Shown: positions 1-9,329, counted from the first letter of the stretch. The stretch: 64,000 bases of DNA from JBAYIE01 sp041665785 (GCA_041665785.1 JBAYIE010000018.1:25066-89065), one strand, 5' to 3'. Translations and numbers: made by a program. The notes: generated by a model from the letters alone, not told the origin.

Positions 1-430
1 CGATTAGAGCAGTATCCTTAAAATGCCAATGCCGGGGTAATATTATAGCCGGACCATCGTCGGTAAAATCGTAGTTATTGTTATGATCTGCAAAAAGTAC
101 AGGATCCTTTTCAGCAACATTAGCGAGCAACAAGGCAACCATACCCGGATTACGTGTATCGGTAGATCCTTTGAAAAAAACATACCCGTAGGCATACGAT
201 AAATATCCAGGAGGCCTTACAATTTGAATGATTTCAGGGTCATTGAGATTTTCGATATCATTACTCAAAATGGTATCGCCCTGCGTATAATAAAACGCAA
301 TCGGGTTGATCATTTTGTCGAATCGTTCATTGCGGGCCCATGTATTCAGTTGTACATGTACCAGCGATTGCTGGGCAAAGAGAATGGTTGCACCCGTAAA
401 ATAAATCAGAAAGAAAAGAAGGCGTTGCAC
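1..430 (-). CDS. Secreted protein of unknown function, 3' end beyond the window
   Basis: This minus-strand frame is open from position 430 to the left edge of the window, about 143 codons. It starts with GTG (MQRLLFFLIYFTGATILFAQ), a clear signal peptide with a predicted cut after AQ, so the product should leave the cytoplasm. An in-frame TGA lies six bases upstream of the GTG, which makes this the first possible start. The visible mature part begins QSLVHVQLNTWARNERFDKM and holds no motif I recognise. The C-terminus, and any sorting domain on it, is missing. A plus-strand frame at 224-490 overlaps it but has no protein-like character. Confidence 0.6.
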   Translation of the reverse strand, partial: MQRLLFFLIYFTGATILFAQQSLVHVQLNTWARNERFDKMINPIAFYYTQGDTILSNDIENLNDPEIIQIVRPPGYLSYAYGYVFFKGSTDTRNPGMVALLLANVAEKDPVLFADHNNNYDFTDDGPAIILPRHWHFKDTALI

Positions 431-481
431 CTTTCAAAAGTAAGCAAGCAGGTGAAAAAGACAGCGATTAAGTTAAACCGA

Positions 482-1114
482 TCAGGCTGAAAGCTGTACC
501 TGACGTTCCATACCGGTTTTCATGTTGGTAAATGTTTCAAAAAACACGGCGGCATTGATGCTTTGTTCAATCGCGCGATCCATATGGATATAGGTTATCT
601 GCATTTCGGGATGTTGGCGACATATCACACGATTACCTGATTTATCACGATAACAGAATTCAAAATTATTCAGGTGCTCTGTTGAAAACTCATGAATCTC
701 GGCAATAGCAGCTTTCCAGGCATCCATTTCTTCCGGACTTTGCTTAAAATACGAATAAGTAACAGTTGCCAATTGCCGGTTTATCATTTCTACCTTAATC
801 CGTGCGTTAAAGGTATCACGATTGACCTGAAACACCAGACGGTTGTGAACCACACCTGCTTTTACTCTTTTCTTGACCATGAGTGGTTTCCCTAAATGAT
901 CCATAATTTCATACATGGATTTACCAATCAATGAATTGGCTATTTGAAACGTAATTGGAATAGAGTATTCCATTGGCCTTTTTTCTTTATACAGTTGGCG
1001 CAGAGAACCAAAAGTACATTCCTCCAGCGGAGTTGTTTCCATGTTGCGTGATTTGTTCATTGCAAAACGGCTGCTGAATTTGGCCATCAGGTATGTAAAG
1101 TGTTTCTTTAGCAT
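482..1114 (-). CDS. Conserved-looking hypothetical protein, 210 aa
   Basis: I do not recognise this protein. It has no signal peptide or membrane segment and looks cytosolic, mixed alpha/beta and basic at the N-terminus. Residues 1-45 look poorly structured, so the true start could be a later ATG such as Met25 or Met48. Around residues 47-190 the pattern of aromatic and hydrophobic residues suggests a single folded domain. It lies 51 bases upstream of the secreted protein gene on the same strand, so the two could share a transcript. The region on its 5' side holds no other gene. Confidence 0.6.
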   Translation of the reverse strand: MLKKHFTYLMAKFSSRFAMNKSRNMETTPLEECTFGSLRQLYKEKRPMEYSIPITFQIANSLIGKSMYEIMDHLGKPLMVKKRVKAGVVHNRLVFQVNRDTFNARIKVEMINRQLATVTYSYFKQSPEEMDAWKAAIAEIHEFSTEHLNNFEFCYRDKSGNRVICRQHPEMQITYIHMDRAIEQSINAAVFFETFTNMKTGMERQVQLSA

Positions 1115-1452
1115 GGGATGATTATTATGGTTACGAATCTATAAGAATCGTACAAGTTTAATAGCTGTTTTACAGTATAAATGGCAGTATTTTTACACGG
1201 ATTTTAAACATCCTGATAATCTGTAAGTTATAATAACAGATGTTGGATCAATGCTTTAACCTTGCATTAATCTTATTGTAAAAGCAATGTACGGATGTAG
1301 AATTGATAAGGATTTGGATGAAGGTGACCTTATTTCTCAAACTAATTCTATTTCCAACCCAAAATGCGTTTAGAAGCACCTGATTAGCATCCGGAGATAG
1401 ATACTTGCACTGATAAAGCTGTTAAAAAATCGTAAGGGTGAAATGCATTAAC
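1115..1452. other. Intergenic region without a recognisable gene
   Basis: These 338 AT-rich bases lie upstream of the 482-1114 gene and downstream of the FAD oxidoreductase gene, both on the minus strand. All six frames are broken. A minus-strand box TAAACTTG, one mismatch from TAnnTTTG, lies near 1152-1160 and could promote the 482-1114 gene, but support is weak. I see no strong hairpin terminator and no RNA gene. Confidence 0.4.
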
Positions 1453-2574
1453 TTAATCATTTTCAAGAACCATTTCTGCCAATTGGTCGCCAATTTTACT
1501 GCCCAAGGCTACTCCCATACCATTTAGTCTTGCACCAACCCACACACGTGAAGATACTCGTTTGACTAAAGGCAGTTTATCCTTTCCAAATGCCATAATA
1601 CCAACCCAGCGATCGGTAATTTGAAAAGCGCGACCCGGTATGATGGTATGCTGAAGATATTGCTCCAAAACAGCTTGAATACGCGGATTGATTTCAAATT
1701 TGATGGTAGCCTCATGATCCAATTCCAGATTTCTGCCTCCACCAAATAAGATGCGGTTTCCCAGATTTCTGAAATAATAAAATCCTTCGTCAAAATTGAA
1801 GACCCCTTTCCAGGGTAAATCTGCTATCTCATCTGTTAAAAGCACCTGGCCTCTTCCTGGGGTAATGTCTTCTTCAGGCAAAAAAGCTGATGTAAACGCA
1901 TTGGTGCACAATATAAGTTGTCGGCCTGAGAAAGAGATTCCAGACTGATTGGTTTCCACCGTAACACCCGAATTGGTTTCCTCAAAGTGTTGTACACTCA
2001 CACCGGTCAGGATTCTCACGCCCAATTGCGATGCATAACTCCACAAATGATGCATCATAAGACCTGTATTGATCTGACCCTCCACTTCATTTACAATCAT
2101 CTGATCAACCTGCTTGAAACCAAATGACAGGATTCGGTTGTTTACTATATGAAATACATGTTTATTAAAAACCGGTTGCAATAAACTATTCATTTCATCC
2201 AGTTGATCAGGGTCGAGAACCTGTGCATTGCTCAACAATTCATAGCCTCCATGATTCTGAAAATCAATTTTATCATCGCCTAATCGTTTGCGTAAACGAT
2301 TCAAGCCTTCCCAACGGTCAGCAATCAATTGAAGAAAGGCATCTTCTCCCATCAACTTAAGGTCGTGCATTTTTTCGGTTATTGATCCAATGCATGCAAA
2401 ACCGGCATTTTTGGTACTCGCACCAGTTGGAAGCACTCCCTGATCGAGCACCAGTACAGAAGTTTCAGGAGACTTTTCCTTTATGCTGCATGCTGTAGAT
2501 AGTCCGGTAATTCCACTACCAACAATGATAATATCAGCCGATAACAAATAATTTTTCTCCCAAAAACTCAGCAT
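1453..2574 (-). CDS. FAD-dependent oxidoreductase, DAO (glycine oxidase / D-amino acid oxidase) family
   Basis: The protein opens with a Rossmann dinucleotide-binding motif, IIIVGSGITGLSTA, followed by a helix and an acidic strand end (VLVLDQG) as in FAD-binding proteins of the DAO family. The segment PTGASTKNAGFA is the family's second FAD-contact region. A C-terminal GARLNGMGVALGSKIGDQLA matches the closing FAD-binding glycine loop. Length (373 aa) fits the family. The substrate cannot be told; such enzymes oxidise secondary or primary amines and amino acids. The frame extends to an ATG at 2598, but I chose the ATG at 2574 (MLSFWEKNYLL) because the extra eight residues run towards the trigger factor terminator and the shorter form matches the usual start. 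Confidence 0.8.
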   Translation of the reverse strand: MLSFWEKNYLLSADIIIVGSGITGLSTACSIKEKSPETSVLVLDQGVLPTGASTKNAGFACIGSITEKMHDLKLMGEDAFLQLIADRWEGLNRLRKRLGDDKIDFQNHGGYELLSNAQVLDPDQLDEMNSLLQPVFNKHVFHIVNNRILSFGFKQVDQMIVNEVEGQINTGLMMHHLWSYASQLGVRILTGVSVQHFEETNSGVTVETNQSGISFSGRQLILCTNAFTSAFLPEEDITPGRGQVLLTDEIADLPWKGVFNFDEGFYYFRNLGNRILFGGGRNLELDHEATIKFEINPRIQAVLEQYLQHTIIPGRAFQITDRWVGIMAFGKDKLPLVKRVSSRVWVGARLNGMGVALGSKIGDQLAEMVLEND

Positions 2575-2614
2575 GCTTTTTTTATAGCAATATACCATTC
2601 ATCTGTAATCCTTA

Positions 2615-2648
2615 AAACAAAAAATCCCGGACAAACTGCCCGGGATTT
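2615..2648 (-). terminator. Rho-independent terminator of tig
   Basis: A perfect 9-bp stem (2622-2630 with 2640-2648) with an 8-base loop is followed, on the minus strand, by a T-rich run. It lies 20 bases after the stop codon of trigger factor and before the FAD oxidoreductase start, so it should separate the two transcription units. Confidence 0.8.
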
Positions 2649-2667
2649 CTATTTATCGCATTAAAAA

Positions 2668-4056
2668 TTAATGACTGTGCTGGTGATGATGCTTTTCGTT
2701 GTGAGCAGTTACCTGTTTAAAAAACTCTTCTGAAGTTACTATCTGTGTATTAACAGAGATTTTAGTTTTCAACACTTCGCGTACTTTATTGGATACCGCA
2801 ATATTGATCATGCGCGAACGGTAGTCGTCCTTTTTCAGGCTGGGTTCAACAATACTTGCCAACATTTCTTCGTTGATTCCCGTATTGCCATAAGCACCAA
2901 ACATGCTACGTGTATAATTAATGGCAGCTGCACGGATATCAGCGTCTTCGATTTTCACCCCATTATCGCTCAATACTCTTTCTTCAAACAAGTGATTGCG
3001 CAGGTATTCGGCTTCGTGCTGGTATTCATGATCCACATTTGTGGCATTGAATTTATCGGCATGTCTATCGATTAACCAACGTTTTAAAAATTCATCGGGC
3101 AATGGAATATCTTGTTTGGCCACAAGGGTATCTACCAATTCGTGCTCAAATAAATGATCTGCCTGTCCGCCAAAATAACTGCTCAACTCTCCTTTTACAC
3201 GCTCGCGCAATTCTGCTTCTGTTGTAACATTACCTTCGCCGTATGCTTTGTCAAACAGTTCCTGATTCAGTTCTGCCTGTTCATTGTGTTTGATTTCTTT
3301 GATAGTTACCTGGAAGTTTTTTCCGATATCCGAAACCGTATGTTTGTTGATGCCAAGTGCATGCGACATTTCCGTTTCGTCGTTATCAAACAAATCGAAA
3401 ATATTTACGGCAAATTGTTTTCCAACAGAAGCTCCGATGAATTCATTTTTAATGGCATCGTTTTTCAGGGTTGAAGTCAATACCGGTACACTGGCTGCAG
3501 AAACTCCACCTTCTAGCACGGCCTGATTTTCGTCGAGTTCAAGCATTTCAGAATAAACGATATCATTTTCTCCTGCCGTTTCAACATCATGCAGATTTCC
3601 GAAACGTTTGCGCATCCGATCCACTTCTTCATCAATCATCTTATCGTCGATACTCACTTCGTAACGTGTAAAAACGTCATCGGCAGATACATTCAATGTA
3701 AATTCAGGCGACAATCCGATATCAAAACGGAAAGTATACTCTTTCCCTTTTGCCAGCTCTTCAATTTTTGAATCTTCATTCAAAACCGGCTGACCCAGAA
3801 TTGCTAATTTATGTTCGTCGATATAATCGAATAAACCCTTGGATGCTGCTGCATTTACTGCTTCAAGCAGAATGCTGGTACCAAACATTTTTTCGATCAT
3901 CCCTTTGGGTGCCATTCCCGGACGAAAACCGGGGATATTTGATTTTTTCTGATAATCCTTCAGCTTCTTGTCCACTTCGCCGGCATAATCAGCATTGCCA
4001 ACATTTACTGAAATAGTGCCGTTAAGGCTGTCCTTCTTTTCAAACGTTACGTTCAT
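2668..4056 (-). CDS. tig: Trigger factor, ribosome-associated chaperone
   Basis: Trigger factor binds the ribosome near the exit tunnel and shelters new chains. The N-terminal ribosome-binding signature is present at residues 40-58 (NIPGFRPGMAPKGMIEKMFG). A divergent PPIase-like middle domain (about 150-240) and a long helical C-terminal domain follow. The total of 462 aa is near the usual 430-480. The tail is rich in His (NEKHHHQHSH), which could bind metal. E. coli tig carries a Lys after GFR-x-G, while this protein has Met in GFRPGM, as is common in Bacteroidota. It is transcribed alone, between tRNA-Leu and a terminator. Confidence 0.95.
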   Translation of the reverse strand: MNVTFEKKDSLNGTISVNVGNADYAGEVDKKLKDYQKKSNIPGFRPGMAPKGMIEKMFGTSILLEAVNAAASKGLFDYIDEHKLAILGQPVLNEDSKIEELAKGKEYTFRFDIGLSPEFTLNVSADDVFTRYEVSIDDKMIDEEVDRMRKRFGNLHDVETAGENDIVYSEMLELDENQAVLEGGVSAASVPVLTSTLKNDAIKNEFIGASVGKQFAVNIFDLFDNDETEMSHALGINKHTVSDIGKNFQVTIKEIKHNEQAELNQELFDKAYGEGNVTTEAELRERVKGELSSYFGGQADHLFEHELVDTLVAKQDIPLPDEFLKRWLIDRHADKFNATNVDHEYQHEAEYLRNHLFEERVLSDNGVKIEDADIRAAAINYTRSMFGAYGNTGINEEMLASIVEPSLKKDDYRSRMINIAVSNKVREVLKTKISVNTQIVTSEEFFKQVTAHNEKHHHQHSH

Positions 4057-4073
4057 TTTTTTATATTAAATAA

Positions 4074-4103
4074 CAATAAGACTGAATTGCATCAGTCTTA
4101 TTG
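4074..4103 (-). terminator. Hairpin terminator between tRNA-Leu and tig
   Basis: A perfect 12-bp inverted repeat (4074-4085 with 4092-4103) with a 6-base loop begins five bases after the tRNA 3' end. On the minus strand it is followed by an AT-rich run that is only partly T. It probably ends the tRNA transcript before tig. Confidence 0.7.
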
Positions 4104-4107
4104 TTTG

Positions 4108-4189
4108 TGCGCATGGAGGGACTCGAACCCCCACGCCTTTCGGCACCAGATCCTAAGTCTGGCACGGCTACCAATTACGCCACATGCGC
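4108..4189 (-). tRNA. tRNA-Leu, anticodon UAG
   Basis: The minus strand folds as a class II tRNA. The 7-bp acceptor stem is GCGCATG with CATGCGC. A D-arm contains AATTGGTA, the anticodon loop is CTTAGGA (anticodon TAG) on a CCAGA/TCTGG stem, and a long variable arm GCCGAAAGGC follows. The T-arm carries GGTTCGAGTCC. The discriminator base is A and the CCA end is not encoded. The long variable arm and the anticodon agree on leucine. Confidence 0.95.
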
Positions 4190-4389
4190 ATCTAATAAAT
4201 CCAACTTCCCTATTTGCTTGCGGCTACCTCCCGATATACTTCGTATCGGGATTGTTCGACCACACATGTTGGGTACAAAATGCTGTCTCACGAAAATTAC
4301 GCCACATGCGCATATAAATAAATCCAACCTCCCTATATCACTTGCGGCTACCCCCCGATATACTTCGTATCGGGATTGTTCGACCACAC
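4173..4389. repeat. Tandem duplication carrying a tRNA-Leu 5' fragment and a 21-bp palindromic element
   Basis: Two near-identical copies, 4173-4265 and 4295-4389, lie head to tail about 122 bases apart. Each begins with the same 19 bases, which are the 5' end of the tRNA-Leu gene (4173-4191 and 4295-4313). Each then carries CCAAC-TCCCTAT-like sequence and an imperfect palindrome ending TTCGTATCGGG (4230-4250 and 4354-4374). The second copy holds only the first part of the tRNA and cannot make one. The unit therefore looks like a slipped duplication of the tRNA leader region. Confidence 0.8.
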
Positions 4390-4522
4390 GTTAATTCTTA
4401 AAACGTGCTATCTCCCTGATAATATGCCACATTCCTTTTTAGTAACAAAACCGTCTTGTTGCCAAAAAGGACGGCAAAAGTAGGAGAATTTGCTGATTTA
4501 TCAAAAAATCGGACAATTCAAC

Positions 4523-4530
4523 TAATTTTG
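4523..4530 (+). promoter_or_regulatory. Putative -7 promoter box (TAATTTTG) for the Rel/SpoT gene
   Basis: The 8-mer matches the Bacteroidota -7 consensus TAnnTTTG and lies 23 bases before the ATG of the (p)ppGpp gene. No clear -33 TTG is present, so this rests on the -7 box alone. A transcript from it would have a leader of under 20 bases with no obvious Shine-Dalgarno sequence. Confidence 0.45.
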
Positions 4531-4552
4531 ATCCCCAACCTCTCTGTTAGTT

Positions 4553-6784
4553 ATGTCTGATGAAGTGAACGAGACCGATAAAGAAAATCAGGAAATTGTA
4601 AAAGCCTACCGCAACCTGCTCAAATCAAGCAGGAGAACGCTCGAAAAGGGCGATAAAAAACAAATCCGAAAAGCCTTTGATATTGCCCTGGAAGCGCACC
4701 GGAATATGCGGCGAAAATCCGGCGAGCCTTATATCATGCATCCACTGGCCGTAGCGCTGATTTGTTCCGAAGAAATCGGTTTGGGCACTACGTCCATTAT
4801 ATGTGCTTTGCTGCACGACACGGTTGAAGATACCGACATCACCCTGGATTTTGTAAAGCAACAATTTGGACCAAAGGTGGCTACCATCATCGATGGTTTG
4901 ACAAAAATTTCAGGCGTTTTCGACCAGCAGGACAAAAGTATGCAGGCCGAAAATTTCAAAAAAATGTTGCTTACGCTCAGCGATGATGTTAGGGTAATAT
5001 TGATCAAACTGGCCGACCGACTCCACAATATGCGTACCCTCGACAGCATGGGTGCAAAATCGCAATTGAAAATTGCCAGTGAAACACATTATGTATATGC
5101 ACCGCTGGCGCATCGCCTGGGGTTGTATTCCATCAAAACTGAACTCGAGGATCTGGCTACTAAATATCTGGAGCCCGATCATTATAACCTGATAAAAAAT
5201 AAACTTCAGGAAACAAAAACACAGCGTAATAGGTATATCCGTCAGTTTTGCGAACCCATTGAAACGGAATTGTCGGCCATGGGATTTAAATACGAAATAA
5301 AAGGTCGACCCAAATCCATTCATTCTATTTTGAATAAAATGAAGAAACAGAATGTGCCTTTCGAAGAGGTGTACGACCTCTTTGCTATCCGCATCATTCT
5401 GGATTCAGAACTGGAACTCGAAAAATCGGATTGTTGGAAAGCTTATTCCATTGTTACGGACTTTTATAAACCAAATCCGGATCGGTTGCGTGACTGGATT
5501 TCAACACCCAAATCAAACGGGTATGAATCGTTGCATACCACAGTAATGGGTCCAAAAGGCCAATGGGTTGAGGTACAAATCCGTTCGGAACGCATGGATG
5601 CCATTGCTGAAAAAGGATTTGCAGCGCATTGGAAATACAAGGACAAGGATGCGCAACCCAATGCCGATCAGATGTTGGAAGACTGGATTGCCAAAGTGCG
5701 CGAAATTCTGGAAAGTACGGATCAGAATGCCCTGGACTTCCTCGATGATTTCAAACTGAATCTGTATTCCGAAGAAATTTTTGTATTTACACCCAAAGGG
5801 GATTTGAAAAAATTACCCTTCGGTTCCAGTATCATCGATTTTGCCTACGATATCCACTCCGAACTGGGATCAAAATGTATTGGAGGTAAAGTGAATAACA
5901 AACTGGTTCCGTTGCATTATAAAATTTCGAATGGAGATCAGGTAGAAATTCTTACTTCCACAAAGCAAATACCCAAAGAAGAATGGCTGCAATATGCTAT
6001 TACTGCAAAGGCCAAATCCAAAATCCGCGATTATTTTAAACAGGAGAAGTTGCGGTCGTCGCAAATGGGAAAAGAGGTACTTGAACGCAAATTCAATTCC
6101 GAACGCATACCGTTTAACAGCGATGCACTGAACGATTTGATTTACTATTACAAACTTCCATCTGTCACGGAATTGTACTACCAGTTGGCCACCGAAAAAC
6201 TCGACCGTACCCGCATGAACCTCGGGGAAATTCTGGAGCAGGTGAAAAAACAGAAACTGGAACACGTACAGGAAATAAGGCAAAAAGCCAATGCTCCCCG
6301 CAGTCATACCAAACAAAAGGATGCCGTTATCCTGAGCGATGATGTAGACTTACCGTACACATTTGCTAAATGTTGCAATCCCATTCCCGGTGATGAAATT
6401 TTCGGATTTGTTACAGTTGGTGAAGGGGTAAAGATTCATCGTACCAATTGCACCAATGCCATCGGACTCATGTCGAATTACGGGTATCGCATTTTGCGGG
6501 CTAAATGGGCGAATGTGGAAAGTAAGTCGCGTGCCTTCATCACCACCATTAAAGTTTCGGGAATTGATAGTGTAGGTATTGTGAGCAATATCACCGACAT
6601 CATCTCCAAACAATTGCAGATCAATATGCATTCCATTCAGATCTCCTCCAAGGAAGGCACTTTTGAAGGAGCCATTGAACTGGAAGTTTTCGACACCATC
6701 CATCTCGAAGAACTCATGAATAAAATCAAATCATCCAGTCCGCTGATCAAGGTTAGTCGCACCGATGCGCGCTTCGGGGACTGA
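4553..6784 (+). CDS. Bifunctional (p)ppGpp synthetase/hydrolase, Rel/SpoT family
   Basis: This enzyme makes and breaks (p)ppGpp, the stringent-response alarmone. In order it has an HD hydrolase domain (about 45-200, with the HDTVEDT motif at residue 88, so hydrolase-competent), a RelA/SpoT synthetase domain (about 260-380, with DWISTPKSNGYESLHT and VEVQIRS), a TGS domain (about 410-470) and a C-terminal region ending in an ACT domain (about 665-743). The 743 aa length is typical of the long enzymes. Both catalytic signatures are intact. It stands alone with its own leader, and the Fur-family gene follows 61 bases later. Confidence 0.95.
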   Translation: MSDEVNETDKENQEIVKAYRNLLKSSRRTLEKGDKKQIRKAFDIALEAHRNMRRKSGEPYIMHPLAVALICSEEIGLGTTSIICALLHDTVEDTDITLDFVKQQFGPKVATIIDGLTKISGVFDQQDKSMQAENFKKMLLTLSDDVRVILIKLADRLHNMRTLDSMGAKSQLKIASETHYVYAPLAHRLGLYSIKTELEDLATKYLEPDHYNLIKNKLQETKTQRNRYIRQFCEPIETELSAMGFKYEIKGRPKSIHSILNKMKKQNVPFEEVYDLFAIRIILDSELELEKSDCWKAYSIVTDFYKPNPDRLRDWISTPKSNGYESLHTTVMGPKGQWVEVQIRSERMDAIAEKGFAAHWKYKDKDAQPNADQMLEDWIAKVREILESTDQNALDFLDDFKLNLYSEEIFVFTPKGDLKKLPFGSSIIDFAYDIHSELGSKCIGGKVNNKLVPLHYKISNGDQVEILTSTKQIPKEEWLQYAITAKAKSKIRDYFKQEKLRSSQMGKEVLERKFNSERIPFNSDALNDLIYYYKLPSVTELYYQLATEKLDRTRMNLGEILEQVKKQKLEHVQEIRQKANAPRSHTKQKDAVILSDDVDLPYTFAKCCNPIPGDEIFGFVTVGEGVKIHRTNCTNAIGLMSNYGYRILRAKWANVESKSRAFITTIKVSGIDSVGIVSNITDIISKQLQINMHSIQISSKEGTFEGAIELEVFDTIHLEELMNKIKSSSPLIKVSRTDARFGD

Positions 6785-6845
6785 TTGTCTATATTTTGTT
6801 TTGGGAGTCGCCCTCAAACAGCCTTAATTTGCCAACTGAAAGAAC

Positions 6846-7358
6846 ATGCACACGGTAAATCCCATCCAACAGGTTAAAAGTGAAGTGAAGAAGAAATTCA
6901 TCACCTATCTTGAAGAACATCAGCAACGTAAAACTCCTGAGCGCTTTGCCATCCTGGATGAAATCTATTCGAGCACCGATCACTTCGATGTGGAGACTCT
7001 GTATGTGCAAATGAAAAACAGGAATTACCGGGTTAGCAGGGCCACCGTTTACAATACCCTCGATTTGTTGCTCGACGCAGGATTGGTTACCAAACACCAG
7101 TTTGGAAAAAACCTGGCCCGCTACGAAGGCGCTTTCGGATTCAGGCAACACGATCATATGATCTGCAACGATTGCCAGAAAATTCTGGAATTCTGCGACC
7201 CGCGTATTCAACAAATAAAAAGCATGATGGGTGACTTATTGAATTTTGAAGTAACCGATCATTCCCTGCACCTGTTTGGAAATCCCAAACGCGATGCCAA
7301 AGGAAAATGCTTAACCTGCAAACAAGAAAACAAAACACATAATTCGCAAGCTGTATGA
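6846..7358 (+). CDS. Fur-family metal-responsive transcriptional regulator
   Basis: The protein has an N-terminal winged helix with recognition segment SRATVYNTLDLL (64-75) and the Fur metal site QHDHMICNDC (101-110). A second cysteine pair, C155 and C158 in KCLTC, makes a CxxC...CxxC structural zinc site. At 170 aa it is slightly longer than typical Fur. Whether it senses iron, zinc or peroxide cannot be decided from the sequence. Its stop codon overlaps the purA start by four bases (ATGA, 7355-7358), so the two are probably co-transcribed and translationally coupled. Confidence 0.9.
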   Translation: MHTVNPIQQVKSEVKKKFITYLEEHQQRKTPERFAILDEIYSSTDHFDVETLYVQMKNRNYRVSRATVYNTLDLLLDAGLVTKHQFGKNLARYEGAFGFRQHDHMICNDCQKILEFCDPRIQQIKSMMGDLLNFEVTDHSLHLFGNPKRDAKGKCLTCKQENKTHNSQAV

Positions 7359-8617
7359 TAGATGTAGTTCTCGGGCTCCAGTGGGGAGATGAAGGAAAAG
7401 GAAAAATCGTGGATGTACTCACTCCCCGTTACGATGTAGTAGCCCGGTTTCAGGGTGGACCCAATGCCGGTCATTCGCTGGAGTTTGGTGGTCAGAAGCA
7501 TGTCTTGAATACCATTCCTTCCGGAATTTTTCACGAAAGCTGCATCAATATTATAGGCAATGGAGTAGTGATTGATCCCGTAACCTTAAAGAAGGAAATC
7601 GAAAAGATCATTGCATCGGGTGCGAATCCAAAAAAGAACCTGTATATCTCCCAGAAAGCACATCTTATCATTCCTTCCCATCGCCTGGTAGATGCCGCCA
7701 GTGAAGCCAATAAAGGAGAACACAAAATTGGTTCTACTTTGCGAGGTATCAGCCCGACCTACCAGGATAAGATTGGCCGCAGCGGTTTACGCGTAGGCGA
7801 TATTCTGGCTTCCGATTTTAAAACCAAATACGATAAAGTAGTAGCCAATCACCGGCAGTTGCTCGATCGTTTTAACTTTGAATACAACCTGGCCGAACAC
7901 GAACCTGCTTTTTTTGAAGCAGTGGAATACATGAAGCAATTTCAGATCATCAGTTCAGAATATTTTATCAATAATCTCATCAGCAACGGTAAAAAGGTGT
8001 TGGCCGAAGGCGCACAGGGAACCCTGCTCGATATTGATTTTGGAACCTACCCTTTTGTAACATCTTCCAATACGATTACCGGAGGCGTTTGCAGTGGTCT
8101 GGGTGTGGCTCCGCAACAAATCCAAAAAGTATACGGAATCTTTAAAGCTTATTGCACCAGGGTTGGCAGCGGACCATTTCCGACCGAACTAAATGATGCA
8201 ACCGGCGAACAATTGCGCAAACAAGGATTCGAATTTGGCGCTACCACCGGCAGACCCCGCCGTACCGGATGGCTCGACCTCCCTACGTTGAAATACTCCA
8301 TCATGCTAAACGGTGTAACCGATTTAATTTGCACCAAGAGCGACGTATTGAGCGGTTTTGAAGAAGTACCGGTTTGCGATGCATACGATATCGAAGGAAA
8401 TCGCGTAACCGAAATTCCTTTCAATTTTAACGATGCCAAAATCACCCCGTTGTATAAACGTTTCACCGGCTGGAGCGAAGACTTAACCGGCATCCGCAAC
8501 TTTGCCGATTTGCCGGAAACTTTCCAGCAGTATATGAACTATATCGCCGAACATGTGGGCCAGAAAATGAGCGTGATTTCTGTTGGTCCGGATAGGGAAC
8601 AAACGTTGTTTATATAA
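7355..8617 (+). CDS. purA: Adenylosuccinate synthetase
   Basis: PurA joins IMP and aspartate using GTP, the first committed step to AMP. The N-terminal signature GLQWGDEGKGKIVD holds the catalytic Asp and P-loop (residues 7-20), GPNAGHS follows, and the GTP/IMP contact region GTTGRPRRTGW-like segment (FGATTGRPRRTGWLD) lies near residue 300. The 420 aa length is standard. It starts inside the last codons of the Fur-family gene (ATGA overlap). The 3' end is five bases from the stop of the convergent RAYT gene, so there is no room for an independent terminator. Confidence 0.96.
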   Translation: MIDVVLGLQWGDEGKGKIVDVLTPRYDVVARFQGGPNAGHSLEFGGQKHVLNTIPSGIFHESCINIIGNGVVIDPVTLKKEIEKIIASGANPKKNLYISQKAHLIIPSHRLVDAASEANKGEHKIGSTLRGISPTYQDKIGRSGLRVGDILASDFKTKYDKVVANHRQLLDRFNFEYNLAEHEPAFFEAVEYMKQFQIISSEYFINNLISNGKKVLAEGAQGTLLDIDFGTYPFVTSSNTITGGVCSGLGVAPQQIQKVYGIFKAYCTRVGSGPFPTELNDATGEQLRKQGFEFGATTGRPRRTGWLDLPTLKYSIMLNGVTDLICTKSDVLSGFEEVPVCDAYDIEGNRVTEIPFNFNDAKITPLYKRFTGWSEDLTGIRNFADLPETFQQYMNYIAEHVGQKMSVISVGPDREQTLFI

Positions 8618-8622
8618 GATAC

Positions 8623-9174
8623 TTAAATCTTCTCAATTTCTATCAGACCGGTTCCGGCTCTGGAATAATTTCGGGCACTGCTGTAGATGAAATGATCAGC
8701 AATTTCAACAATTCCTGCTTTAACCGGGTTATAATGTATGTAGTTTAACTTCTGTAAGATGAATTTTTCGCCGTACAGTTCCATCGGATGATTATCCTGC
8801 TGCCAAAACTGGTAATTTGTATTTCTGCTATTCTCATTACCGGCTTTTTCAAATATTCGCAGCATCCAATCGCGTCGTGATTCTGATGGATGTCTTTTTA
8901 TACAGCAGATTATTTGTTTGCTCGTAAATTTTTTGAAATCCCTTAAAATTTCACTTGTGTTATTTTCCTTAGCTGAAAGAATCAGATGAATATGATTACT
9001 CATCAGACACCAGGCATGCAAACTCATTCCTTTTTCTTTTTGGCAGTATTTGAGACTTTCAAGCACTATATCCCGATAGACTTTTCGTGTAAAAACATCA
9101 ACCCATCCAACAACGGCAAACGTTATAAAATGAATTCCATCTTTATTGCGTATCTTATATCCACCCTCAGACAT
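8623..9174 (-). CDS. REP-associated tyrosine transposase (RAYT), IS200-like Y1 family
   Basis: The HUH metal motif is in SNHIHLIL and the catalytic Tyr lies in LNYIHYNPVKAGIV near residue 143-152, both typical of the Y1_Tnp (IS200-like) superfamily. At 183 aa and without flanking insertion-sequence ends, it fits the domesticated single-copy RAYT type, which acts on short hairpins scattered in its own genome. The start of the protein (MSEGGYKIRNKDGIHFITF) is typical of Bacteroidota RAYTs. A strong 10-bp hairpin lies about 155 bases upstream of its start, at 9330-9352. Confidence 0.85.
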   Translation of the reverse strand: MSEGGYKIRNKDGIHFITFAVVGWVDVFTRKVYRDIVLESLKYCQKEKGMSLHAWCLMSNHIHLILSAKENNTSEILRDFKKFTSKQIICCIKRHPSESRRDWMLRIFEKAGNENSRNTNYQFWQQDNHPMELYGEKFILQKLNYIHYNPVKAGIVEIADHFIYSSARNYSRAGTGLIEIEKI

Positions 9175-9329
9175 ATCACCACAAACTTTACAAAATGCTT
9201 CTTATCCTACAAGTAATATCCTATCATGATTGAGGATAAACTATTAGAGAATGGTAAGTTCTATTTGTAAAAGTAATAAACTATTAAGATTGTATTTTTC
9301 TTTCAGGTAGATTTTAAGTCTGAGTTTAA

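Noticed and set aside
224..490. Plus-strand frame of 88 codons
   Set aside because: It overlaps the secreted protein gene on the minus strand, which has a clear signal peptide, and its own sequence is not protein-like.
4087..4394. Plus and minus frames across the tRNA-Leu duplication
   Set aside because: They translate tRNA and repeated spacer sequence, and repeat the same residues in both copies.
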